From NCBI RefSeq assembly GCF_002104995.1, contig NW_024468410.1:1-23614 (forward strand): 23,614 bases of DNA, read 5' to 3'. Within the stretch, counting starts at the first letter, position 1. Each line of letters begins with the position of its first letter. Positions 8,890 through 16,680 of this stretch are shown piece after piece. A model generated the notes under the pieces. That model had not been told where the DNA came from and did not search any database. It saw nothing but the letters and a program-made list of their open reading frames with translations. Position numbers and translations under genes: made by a program. The stretch is from Linderina pennispora (lineage: Eukaryota > Kickxellomycota > Kickxellomycetes > Kickxellales > Kickxellaceae).

Positions 8890-9411
8890 AGCTATAAAGG
8901 AGAATAATAATATTGACACAGAGTAAGGGAGGACAAAGGGGTATGCTGGTGGGCCATTTGATTGCAGTGCAAACTTGAGATGGCGCTTTGGAATAATATT
9001 CAACATGCCAGCCAACGCTCAACTGTAGTGAGCTATTATACTAAAGTGGCAATTGCCAAGTGCCCGCCAATTACATATTCGTGACATTGATACTTATATT
9101 GCTAATAATGACAATACTGGTGGCCAAAAGCACAATGGCCTACAGCAGCAGACATTCAGTTAATGTGATACTAACAGCAAGATAGTCCTTTAATGACATC
9201 ATCGATATCTCAGGATGGCTATATATAACGCATTCATGCTTATCTCTCACTATTGCCTATGCATCATGTAATCTACATGGCTACCATCAAGATATTATTT
9301 GAAATGATAACCAAATGTTCATTGGTCCAGCGGTATTTATATATACTGGGCTATTTAGTGCCTCATGGTAAATTTGATCAGCCGCCAATTTTTAGCAGTG
9401 TATATTTTACA
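8890..9411. other. A+T-rich spacer
   Basis: Upstream region of copy 4 and of the possible small gene at 9412. TATA-like stretches occur near 9222 and 9337. No gene supported. Confidence 0.35.
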
Positions 9412-9612
9412 ATGCTGACAAAGGGCTACCTTGCTAGAACTATCTATTTATTGGTTATCACTCTTTTGTTACTGCAGTTTATTTCTAGGAACCTTCATCC
9501 GTCTAGTTCTATATCCAAAGCTGCTTCACAGTTCGATACCTTTGGTGTGGCGACAGGGCCAGTGAACCAAGCTGAATCGAATCAGCTGCAAGCCAGCTCA
9601 GCTCAAGTCTAA
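9412..9612 (+). CDS. Possible small secreted or membrane-anchored peptide
   Basis: A 66-codon frame from an internal ATG. Residues 1-22 are a basic start followed by a strongly hydrophobic run (TIYLLVITLLLLQF), fitting a signal peptide or signal anchor, then a Ser/Gln/Ala-rich tail without cysteines (NLHPSSSISKAASQF). A TATA-like stretch (tttatatata) lies about 75 bp before this ATG, the same spacing as the cysteine-rich mini-genes. The frame is open further upstream, but that part looks non-coding. I do not recognise the product and it could be chance. Confidence 0.3.
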   Translation: MLTKGYLARTIYLLVITLLLLQFISRNLHPSSSISKAASQFDTFGVATGPVNQAESNQLQASSAQV

Positions 9613-9800
9613 GCACCAGGTCAGAAAATTACCACTATCGTCGCTAGTGTCGATCAGTATTAATATCAGTGCGCTCTCAAATGGCATTGTACAAAAGTAA
9701 ATGCCATTGTAGTGCTATGATGGGCTGCATTCTATGTTTCTATGTATTTATGTATTTTTCATATTCATTTGTTTTATATCAGTAACCCCAGCCTCATGAA

Positions 9801-9806
9801 TATAAA
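9801..9806 (+). promoter_or_regulatory. TATA-like box before the tandem repeat
   Basis: TATAAA in gaaTATAAAatg. The next ATG in a plausible context is at 9917, but its frame stops within about 45 codons. It may belong to a broken or spliced gene that includes the cysteine-rich frame starting near 10037. Confidence 0.3.
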
Positions 9807-9858
9807 ATGATGCGAGCCCATAGGCCAAACTGAAACTCTCTCATCGGAAAGCATACGT

Positions 9859-9892
9859 CCCATTCCTCTGCCCCATTCCTCTGCCCCATTCC
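9859..9892 (+). repeat. 13-bp tandem repeat (about 2.5 units)
   Basis: The unit ccattcctctgcc occurs twice in a row plus a partial third copy. It lies between a TATA box and a possible start, so it may be a 5' untranslated pyrimidine tract. Confidence 0.7.
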
Positions 9893-10036
9893 ATCCACCT
9901 ATTTCTAACGCTGGCTATGGGTATCATTTCGGCTTTCGAGTTGGAAAATTTGCTATCCACTTGTACAGTCACAGCGACAGCGGCAGTTTTTTGTAGGCTA
10001 TGTAATCTTCACTCTATTCTTCTCCTTTGGCAGTTA

Positions 10037-10373
10037 ATTCCTTGGTCATCTCCTTGATCGCTTTATATCCTACTATGAGAGGACTATAACTGCTCCTGGA
10101 TATCGTGGTGACAGGTGCGAAGACGATTGTTATTGTTTTGGCGATACTGACTTCTCTAGCCTCAACGCTGTGGCGATTTCCGATCCTGCCAATTGCAAGT
10201 GCATACTTGGCATCTACTCATTTGAAAAGGAAAAGAATGGTACCAGGTGTTTGATACTATCGATAAAAATATGGTCTCAAATACATCACCCAAAGTCAGC
10301 AATATGCACCGCAGACTATTCGAGCCAATGCTTAGACAGGGTGTTTTGGCATAGCAAGAGCCGATTATTATAG
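10037..10373 (+). pseudogene. Cysteine-rich open frame, possible relic or exon
   Basis: An open frame of 112 codons without an ATG. It contains APGYRGDRCEDDCYC and later DPANCKC. The first motif resembles the local secreted family: A-P-x6-C-x3-C-x-C, with Ala (GCT) at the place of the first cysteine. A polypyrimidine tract ending in CAG at 10034 could be a 3' splice site, but the frame right after it meets a stop in the relevant phase. It may be a broken family member, a spliced exon or chance. Confidence 0.25.
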
Positions 10374-10387
10374 GCTGCGGCGTTGAT

Positions 10388-10750
10388 GTTAGAACCTCAA
10401 GATCCGATTACTGTGAACTACATAGTTTTTTATCCTGTTCTTTTTTCTTTTTTCTTCTTCTTGGCTGTGCCACCTGAACGATGGTATAAACCCTTTTTGC
10501 TCGCTTCTCCTTTCCTACTTCTCTTTAGCTTTCTTCATCAATATATATTCCTTGACTCTGTCACTTTCTTTTGCTGATACGCTCACAACGCTCGCATATT
10601 TCTGGATTAAGATACCATGGCTTGACAGTTTATTCAGAATCCGCGCTACACGAAAGCTACACACATACTCATATATAGGGTATCTTTCGCTATTCGTTTC
10701 TTATTTTTCTTTTGCCCTACACCACCCACCGTGTGCTTTAGACCTGCAAC
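10388..10750 (+). repeat. Stand-alone copy of the Fanzor 5' module (copy A)
   Basis: About 360 bp that align end to end with 13759-14113, the segment that begins the Fanzor locus; by eye roughly four of five bases match, with small indels in the pyrimidine tracts. Both start abruptly at tagaa(c/t)ctcaagatccg with unrelated flanks. It includes a TATA box at 10485-10490 and the motif tgccctacaccacccaccg. At the place of the Fanzor ATG this copy has ACG. No nuclease sequence follows, so it is a solo 5' end, a deletion derivative or an unrelated repeat captured at both places. Confidence 0.75.
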
Positions 10751-10780
10751 ACTTTTTACCCATTACACGGTGGGTGGTGT
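10719..10780. repeat. Perfect 16-bp inverted repeat with 30-base loop
   Basis: acaccacccaccgtgt at 10719-10734 and its exact reverse complement at 10765-10780. Similarity continues past the arms: 10781-10830 reads, on the minus strand, like the pyrimidine-rich stretch before the left arm. So part of the module end has been duplicated in inverted orientation. Confidence 0.85.
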
Positions 10781-10830
10781 GGTGCAAGGGGAAAAAGAAG
10801 CGAAAAATTAATAACGAAAAATACATGTGT

Positions 10831-11729
10831 CATGCCGCTAGGGTGGTTCCGACTCACCCAAGGCGGTTTACTCACTGGGAGTGGTGCAGCTTTATCCAGG
10901 GCCGTACGCAGCTTAGATGAGGGCTCAGAATCCGCACTCGGCGCTTGCTTAAATACCCCTTGCTGGCTCCTAGTAGCGGGGATTCCTCCTAGTTTTTCCA
11001 ATATACTTTTGTGAACGCTTACTTTTGGTTTCATCAGTACGCTTATAGTCATCACTAGGAGAACACGCTACCTAGTATCTTCTTCCCTGACATTTGACCG
11101 AGGTTGTAATAGGCACGTACCGTCTTATTTAAGTATATTTTGTAGGCTACAATGAGTGCTGACAGAAGAAAAGCACTTGGCACCACATATGAATGTGTAT
11201 TTTTTGTTTCTTTTTTCTCTTGCCCTACACCACCCACCATGTGCTCTAGACCTGCAACATTCTTTTGGTAGCGAATACAGTGGTGGTAGAGTTTGCCATA
11301 TGTTGGCCGATGCCATCATTTTTGTAGACTGATATGTATCTCTTTAAATGCAAAACAGAACACTGTTTGTGCGACCACGGGCGACTGTGTTGCCCCATAG
11401 TCCGCTGTACAGTCAAACGCGATGATGCTGCTCTGATATCCGGATTTACCAGCAGAACGAGCTGTGTAAATCGCTCTCGCACTGCCTCGGAGCCGACACT
11501 CCTAAAGATGGAAAATCCGGGCATGTGCGCCCAACATGCCCTGTCACGCAGTTGCACATGAAACCTCTCCTTGGCATAAAATACCACCGCATACGGCAGC
11601 CTTTCGGCAGATCACTGTGAGCGAAGCCGAGTGCCAAGAATGATGCTCCGCTTGAACGAGAAAAAAGTTTCTCCAGATACCGTTGCTTATTCCTCCGCAA
11701 AAAGACCCCATGTTTGCAGAATGCTCAGA
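10831..11729. other. Repeat-rich spacer upstream of the P450
   Basis: Contains the short module fragment at 11213-11259. Open frames on either strand (for example 11246-11587 minus, 11446-11700 minus) have no recognisable domain or signal peptide. No RNA gene recognised. Confidence 0.35.
11213..11259 (+). repeat. Short partial copy of the module's 3' end (copy C)
   Basis: 47 bases matching 10705-10751 at all but about three positions: a pyrimidine run, tgccctacaccacccacc, then tgctctagacctgcaaca. The homology extends a few bases beyond where the Fanzor copy diverges, so copies A and C are closer to each other at this end. Confidence 0.75.
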
Positions 11730-11735
11730 TATAAA
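11730..11735 (+). promoter_or_regulatory. TATA box of the P450 gene
   Basis: TATAAA in agaTATAAAacag, 82 bp before the ATG at 11812. Confidence 0.6.
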
Positions 11736-11811
11736 ACAGGCTGCCTATTCTTCCTTTCTTCTCTGACCTTATCCCACTTTTAAATAGGCGTATTTTCTTT
11801 ATGCGACGAGT

Positions 11812-13365
11812 ATGGCGGCTGTAAACATTATCAACAAAGCATTTGCTGACTATGAGGTTTCGCAGATGATGGCCCTGGGACTCGTCTCGGCAGTGTCATT
11901 AGCGGTATACCTCGTCTATCGGATGTTCTTTTCGCTTGAAAGTCGTATCCCCGGAGACCTGTCGGCGAGGTTCACAATATTCATGTATAGGTCGCGAGCA
12001 GCACGCGGATACCAAGCGGACATGGCTGAAGAATACTATGACAAGTATGGCGATATCTACGCAGTTGGCCCCGGCGTCATTGTGTTATCAAACCCTGCCG
12101 ATTGCCGGCGGGTGCTTGGCTCGCACGCGTTCCGCAAAAACAAAAAGGTCTACAGCTTCTTTGCACAGGTTGGCGAAACCATGTTCTCCACCTCTGAGCC
12201 TGAGGTCAGCAACATGCGACGCAGGCAGTTTGGACCCATGTTCACGCATGGATATCTTGCGCAGATGGAGTCAACGGTGCTGGAGTGTGGAATTGGCGAG
12301 ATCAAGAAGAAATGGAACAGGCAGGTAGACCAGGGCGACGGCAAAGCAGTCATCAACTTTAGTCAGGACTTTTCCCTAGCAACTTTCGACGTCATCAGCG
12401 CTCTTGGGTTTGGCCAGCAGTTCCACGCGCTGGCGAACAACGACTCGAAGATAATCCAGTGGGTCGACAACACTATCAAGCTTGCTATCCGCACGCAACT
12501 ATTGCCATTTGCCCGGCGGTACCCAATGAATCTGCTGACCGCGGCATTGACCAAGAGCCACCAAGCATTCATCGACTTCAACAACCAGATCATCGACGGA
12601 CGCCGCCAGATGGTACAGGCTGGAAAGGAACATCCAAAGGATATTCTGCAGGCGCTTATTGACGCTGAAGACCCAGATTCGAAGATGAAGCTATCGGCCG
12701 ATGAGATCACAGCTGAAAACGTCAGCTTCTTGATTGCGGGAACGGATACAACGTCGCTGACCATGACCTGGTTCATCCACTTTATGATGCTTTACCCCGA
12801 GTGCTACCAGCGTGCCACGGCGGAGGTGCGTGCGGCCTTTTCGCCCGACCACTTGGTTACCTATGCCGAGAGCCGCGCCAGTTTGCCTTACCTGGAGGCT
12901 TGCATCTACGAAGTGCTGCGCATCAGGGCTGTGTCCGGGACTACTTTGCCCCGCATTGTGCCTGCAGGAGGGGCTCGGTTCCAGGGCTATTTCTTGCCAG
13001 CAGGCACAGTGGTTTGCGCCAGCGTGGCTGGGCTGAACCACCACACCAGCGTCTGGGCCAACCCAAAGCGCTTCACGCCGGAGCGGTTCATTGATAGCCC
13101 AGATCTGAAGCAGAATGTCATGACATTCAGTACCGGTGTGCGCATCTGCCCTGGACGGAACTTGGCCTATATGGAAATGTTCACCATCCTGGCAAACCTT
13201 CTCAAGGACTACGACCTTGAGCTGCCCGAGGGCTCGCTGTTTGGGCCCGACAGACTCGATGACAACGGAAACCCGATCCCCATGCCGCGCAGGCACAGGC
13301 TCACGGCCGGGCCATGGCACCCAGACCGTGATTGCAATATCGTTGTGACTAAGCACAGCAGTTAA
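11812..13365 (+). CDS. Cytochrome P450 monooxygenase, membrane-anchored
   Basis: Complete 517-residue microsomal P450. It has an N-terminal membrane anchor at about 18-41 (MMALGLVSAVSLAVYLVYRMFF); the I-helix oxygen-activation motif AGTDTT at 309-314; the K-helix ExxR at 367-370 (EVLR); PERF at 423-426; and the haem loop FSTGVRICPGRNLA at 439-452 with Cys446 as haem ligand. All catalytic landmarks are intact and the length is normal, so it should use NADPH-P450 reductase to hydroxylate a lipophilic substrate. The CYP family and substrate cannot be assigned by reading; it does not look like Erg11/CYP51. No intron. It is flanked by copies of the same repeat module (10388 and 13759), and no biosynthetic core gene lies beside it. 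Confidence 0.95.
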   Translation: MAAVNIINKAFADYEVSQMMALGLVSAVSLAVYLVYRMFFSLESRIPGDLSARFTIFMYRSRAARGYQADMAEEYYDKYGDIYAVGPGVIVLSNPADCRRVLGSHAFRKNKKVYSFFAQVGETMFSTSEPEVSNMRRRQFGPMFTHGYLAQMESTVLECGIGEIKKKWNRQVDQGDGKAVINFSQDFSLATFDVISALGFGQQFHALANNDSKIIQWVDNTIKLAIRTQLLPFARRYPMNLLTAALTKSHQAFIDFNNQIIDGRRQMVQAGKEHPKDILQALIDAEDPDSKMKLSADEITAENVSFLIAGTDTTSLTMTWFIHFMMLYPECYQRATAEVRAAFSPDHLVTYAESRASLPYLEACIYEVLRIRAVSGTTLPRIVPAGGARFQGYFLPAGTVVCASVAGLNHHTSVWANPKRFTPERFIDSPDLKQNVMTFSTGVRICPGRNLAYMEMFTILANLLKDYDLELPEGSLFGPDRLDDNGNPIPMPRRHRLTAGPWHPDRDCNIVVTKHSS

Positions 13366-13758
13366 GTCGCCTTCATTAAAGGGCCGTCGCTCTCTCTACT
13401 TTTTACTGTGTTTGGTAATATAAACATACCGTGCACGAGGCTGTGATGCTGGTTGGTCAAGGAACAGCGGGAATCTAAGTATCTGCATGGGCATTATATT
13501 CCACCAACAGAGCCGGTACACATCACACAAGGATGGATGTGATCACTGGACACACTGTCTTTACCTATATACAATAATTTATAGTCCAAAATGTGTCCGA
13601 CCATCCGCTGGAACCCTTATAATTTGTTAAATAATAAGACTACTAAACCTCAAAGCAAGCTTAGGTGGTTTGCTCTGTAAACTCCTTTTGATCTTGTGCG
13701 GCATCTGACCTCATCTGTAAAACTAGGGTGACACGCTGCTATTGTAGTGGCCACAGGT
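13366..13758. other. Spacer between the P450 and the Fanzor locus
   Basis: P450 3' region and A+T-rich spacer; I see no gene. It ends abruptly where similarity to copy A begins at 13759. Confidence 0.4.
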
Positions 13759-14113
13759 GCTAGAATCTCAAGATCCGATTACCGTGAACTACATAGTTTT
13801 TCATCCCGTTGTTTATTTTATTTTATTTTGGCTCTGCCACCAGAGCGATGGTATAAAACCTTTGCGCTCGCCTCTCCCTTCCTTTTTCTCTTTAGCTTTC
13901 TTCATCAATATATATCCCTTGACTTTGTCAATCTCTATTGCTGATATGGTCACACCGCTCGCACATCTCTGGATTGCAATGCCATCGCTTAACAGCTTGT
14001 TCAGAATTCGCGCTACACGAAAAATACACATTCATATATCAGGTGTTTTTCGATACTCGCTATTTGTTTATTCCTTTTGCCCTACATCACCCACCGTGTG
14101 CTCTAGACCTACA
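13759..14113 (+). repeat. Fanzor 5' module (copy B)
   Basis: Matches the stand-alone copy at 10388-10750. It carries the TATA box at 13852-13857, the likely ATG at 13946 and the first 55 or so codons of the Fanzor frame. Homology stops at gacctacac (about 14113), about 30 codons before the RuvC-I motif. The N-terminal region of the nuclease therefore comes from this repeat rather than from a normal Fanzor N-terminus. Confidence 0.75.
13852..13857 (+). promoter_or_regulatory. TATA box of the Fanzor gene
   Basis: TATAAA in gatggTATAAAacc, conserved in copy A at 10485-10490 and 94 bp before the ATG at 13946. The spacing matches host genes here, so the module probably supplies a working promoter. 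Confidence 0.55.
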
Positions 14114-15292
14114 CCAGGCGATGCCACAGCTGACTGTCGCTATATCCACCAGATTCCACAGCCAGAGCTGCAGAATCTGAAAGGCCGCTGTGTATTCATC
14201 GATCCAGGTCGGGGCGATTTACTGTACATGATGCACGAAAATAGCAGCAATGGGAAAGAGGGTGAAAAAATGCTCTACCGCTACACACGGCAGCAGCGCA
14301 ATAAGGAGCTCAAGCTGCACCACTATGGCAGGATTTGTCGGGCTACAAAGGATCAAGTCCCAGAAAATGCTGTCCGCAGAGCAGAGGCAGAGCTTTCCAA
14401 GCACTGCTGCCGGACCCTTAGCCCAGCAAAATTCCGTGCCTACGTTGCTGCCCGTGCATCTGTGCGGTGTGTCCTAGCACCGTTTTATGCCAGCACGATG
14501 ACAGCGCGAAGGTTACCAGAGCAGCAGCCCACTAAGTCAAACAAGCAGCATCAGAGGCGCTGGAAGGCCCATCCGGGTGTCAGTACCAGTCCCAAGGTGT
14601 ACCCGCTTCACCGCAAGCTGTGCCTTGATTCATTCATGAACCAGGCCCGTGCAGACCACAGGTTTGCCGCGAAACTCCGGAGCAAGTTCGGTCCAGATCC
14701 AGTGCTGATCATGGGCAATTGGAGTGCGCCAATGGCCCGACACCATGCGCCGATTCGTGGCAAGGGATGGCGCGACAAGTTCAAGCATCATGGCTTTGAA
14801 GTCTATCTGATCGACGAATTCCAGACATCGTCGATGTGCCCGTTCTGCTGCGAAAGGTCGCTGCAGACATTCCGGTGTGTTCCAAATCCGCGGCCCTACC
14901 AGAGATCAAAGAACCCAACTGTGAAGTGCCATGGCCTCCTCCGCTGTACAAGTAAGCCATGTAAGCGGGCCATGGCACAATACAGGCGAGCCTATTCGTC
15001 TCGGCTCTTGAACCACGATCTTGCAGCAGTTCTAAACTTCAGACTCGTTTTCCAGTCACTCTGTGATTCAGGCGATATTCCTGAACGGTTCCATCGTTCT
15101 ATGGCCATTGTTGCCAATGCTTCTAGCACCACCCCTGAAACAAAGAGGCCGCGCAAGAGGCGTGCAGCAGCAGGCGATTCTGTTGCCAGCAGCAGCGAAC
15201 CAGCGCTGAAGTGCCTGTGCCGAGCAGGCCATCAATATGAGAGATGTCCAGGATCGCTATTGCACCAACAACCACCCGACATGTTCAAATGA
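13946..15292 (+). CDS. Fanzor (eukaryotic TnpB-like) RuvC nuclease, N-terminally truncated or replaced
   Basis: A 448-residue frame from ATG 13946 (an open frame runs back to a GTG at 13757, but that crosses the TATA box). Fanzor proteins are RNA-guided DNA endonucleases related to transposon TnpB. Visible: RuvC-I FIDPGRGDLLY with Asp86; GNWS at about 257-260 and the following GKGWRDKF, typical of the Fanzor core; IDEFQTSSMCPFC with Glu291, fitting the rearranged RuvC-II glutamate; a zinc finger CPFC and CHGLLRCTSKPC; RuvC-III NHDLAAVLNF with Asp358. A basic TKRPRKRR stretch near the C-terminus looks like a nuclear localisation signal. Odd: only about 85 residues precede RuvC-I, and about 55 of them come from a repeat, whereas the family has several hundred (REC/WED-like guide-RNA and target binding). 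So the catalytic triad is intact but RNA-guided cleavage is doubtful. Convergent with the aminotransferase gene, 141 bp away. Confidence 0.85.
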   Translation: MVTPLAHLWIAMPSLNSLFRIRATRKIHIHISGVFRYSLFVYSFCPTSPTVCSRPTPGDATADCRYIHQIPQPELQNLKGRCVFIDPGRGDLLYMMHENSSNGKEGEKMLYRYTRQQRNKELKLHHYGRICRATKDQVPENAVRRAEAELSKHCCRTLSPAKFRAYVAARASVRCVLAPFYASTMTARRLPEQQPTKSNKQHQRRWKAHPGVSTSPKVYPLHRKLCLDSFMNQARADHRFAAKLRSKFGPDPVLIMGNWSAPMARHHAPIRGKGWRDKFKHHGFEVYLIDEFQTSSMCPFCCERSLQTFRCVPNPRPYQRSKNPTVKCHGLLRCTSKPCKRAMAQYRRAYSSRLLNHDLAAVLNFRLVFQSLCDSGDIPERFHRSMAIVANASSTTPETKRPRKRRAAAGDSVASSSEPALKCLCRAGHQYERCPGSLLHQQPPDMFK

Positions 15293-15347
15293 CCGGTTTG
15301 CCATGATGCTCTTATCGACGTGTCAACCCATGCTGACTAGCAGCCGA

Positions 15348-15362
15348 GCTCGCATCACGAGC
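15348..15362 (+). other. Small hairpin just past the Fanzor stop
   Basis: gctcg-catca-cgagc, a perfect 5-bp stem with a 5-base loop, 55 bp past the stop codon. Fanzor guide (omega) RNAs come from the 3' end of the gene and flank, so this is the first place to look for one. The stem is short and could be chance. Element end candidates are equally weak: CTAGAAT at 13760-13766 and its inverse at 15369-15375. Confidence 0.25.
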
Positions 15363-15433
15363 AGAGTAATTCTAGTATAGCTTTATGATTCATTTGTGTT
15401 GCTGGTGTATGTGTGGAATATATTCGCATTGGC

Positions 15434-16537
15434 TTAAACAGGCACCAGCCACGGCGACGCAACCCTTCCATACTGGATATCCAGGAGCTCGGCATGCAGA
15501 CGCTTTGCCAGGGGGCCAAACACTGCCTTGGGATTGTTCGGATCAACGGGGATCTTGTAGACCTTGCCCTCATACGAGACGTCCTCGATGCTGCACACGA
15601 CACATGCAGTGCCGGCGCCAAAGGCTTCCACAAGGCGTCCCTCCTCCAGCGCCTTGATCATCTCAGGCATGGTCACGCGGCGCTCGCTGACCTTGAATTC
15701 TCCCCACTTGCGTGCCAGCTCCAGCAGCGAGTCGCGGGTAACGCCAGGCAAGATGACTCCGTCCAGAGGCGCCGTCACCATCTCGCGGTCGCCGTCCTCA
15801 TTGTCCCAGAAGATAAAAAAGTTCATAGTTCCCACCTCTGTAATATAGAGGTCGTCACCGAGCAGCCACAGGATCTGGTCGAAGCCCTCCTTCACTGCCT
15901 CCATCGCAGGGCGCATGGCAGGCGCATAGTTGCCACCCAGCTTGTAGTTGCCGACACCACCAGGCCACGCACGTGCCTCCTTGCTGTTGGCCAGCAGGCG
16001 CACGGTGCGCGGGAAATACGGACCAACAGGTGACAGGTATACGTACAGCAGGGCCTCGCGCGAGTACTGCAGGTTGAGGTTCGGCTCAGTGCCGATAAAG
16101 TTTGGGCGGATGTACAGCGAGTATCCGTACTCGTTGGGCACAAAGCGCTCATCGACCTTGACCAGCTCCTTGATGCACTGCAGGAGCTGCTCGTGGTCGA
16201 ACTCGGGCAGCATGATGCGCTGCGACGACGTCGAGAGCCGCTGCATGTTCTTCTCGGGCCGGAACAGATTGATTGTACCGTCGGCGGACCGAAAGGCCTT
16301 CATGCCCTCAAAGGCCTCAACCGAGTAGTTGAGCACAAAGGCCGCCGGGTCAATCTCCAGGGGGCCGTACGGCTTGATCTCAGGTGCCTGCCAGCCAGTC
16401 TCCTCGTTGTAGCGGATCAGCAGCATGTGGTCTGTGAAGTTCTTGCCGAAACTCAGCTTGTCCAGTGCCGGAATCGTCTTCAGCGTCGTGGTCAGCGTCG
16501 TGGTCAGCTTGGAGGCGTCGATAGTGCCGTTCGCCAT
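15434..16537 (-). CDS. BAT: Branched-chain amino acid aminotransferase (PLP class IV)
   Basis: Complete 367-residue enzyme that transfers amino groups between Leu/Ile/Val and 2-oxoglutarate, the last step of their synthesis and the first of breakdown. The motifs are intact: VEAFEGMKAFR at about 73-83, IRPNFIGTEPNL at 143-154, GGVGNYKLGGNYAP at 193-206 with the PLP lysine Lys199, ITEVGTMNFF at 232-241 with Glu234, and GVILPGVTRDS at 260-270. Unusually it has a Cys312-x2-Cys315 pair (GTACVVC), known as a redox switch in mammalian BCATs. The N-terminus (Thr/Lys-rich, no Arg) is not a clear mitochondrial presequence, so a cytosolic form is likelier. TATA box about 140 bp upstream. Intronless. It converges with the Fanzor gene. 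Confidence 0.97.
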   Translation of the reverse strand: MANGTIDASKLTTTLTTTLKTIPALDKLSFGKNFTDHMLLIRYNEETGWQAPEIKPYGPLEIDPAAFVLNYSVEAFEGMKAFRSADGTINLFRPEKNMQRLSTSSQRIMLPEFDHEQLLQCIKELVKVDERFVPNEYGYSLYIRPNFIGTEPNLNLQYSREALLYVYLSPVGPYFPRTVRLLANSKEARAWPGGVGNYKLGGNYAPAMRPAMEAVKEGFDQILWLLGDDLYITEVGTMNFFIFWDNEDGDREMVTAPLDGVILPGVTRDSLLELARKWGEFKVSERRVTMPEMIKALEEGRLVEAFGAGTACVVCSIEDVSYEGKVYKIPVDPNNPKAVFGPLAKRLHAELLDIQYGRVASPWLVPV

Positions 16538-16674
16538 GGTTACAGATTCACGATTGTCTATCTACGAAGTATGAGATATGAGTGGCAAAAAGCAAGGCCT
16601 TCAAGCGGAGAAAGAGAAAGCGAAGGACGAATACTCAGAAGAGTCAAACGATGCTTTGGAAGAGGCACCCACCA

Positions 16675-16680
16675 TTTATA
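16675..16680 (-). promoter_or_regulatory. TATA box of the aminotransferase gene
   Basis: Minus-strand TATAAA in ccgTATAAAtggt, about 138 bp before the ATG at 16537. Confidence 0.5.

Noticed and set aside
11246-11700. Overlapping minus-strand frames upstream of the P450
   Set aside because: No recognisable motif; they cross a repeat copy and the P450 promoter region.
12691-13356. 221-codon antisense frame opposite the P450
   Set aside because: Shadow of the well-supported P450 coding sequence.
13757-13945. Upstream extension of the Fanzor frame from a GTG
   Set aside because: It crosses the TATA box and its reading is not preserved in copy A after small indels, so it is more likely promoter and leader than coding.
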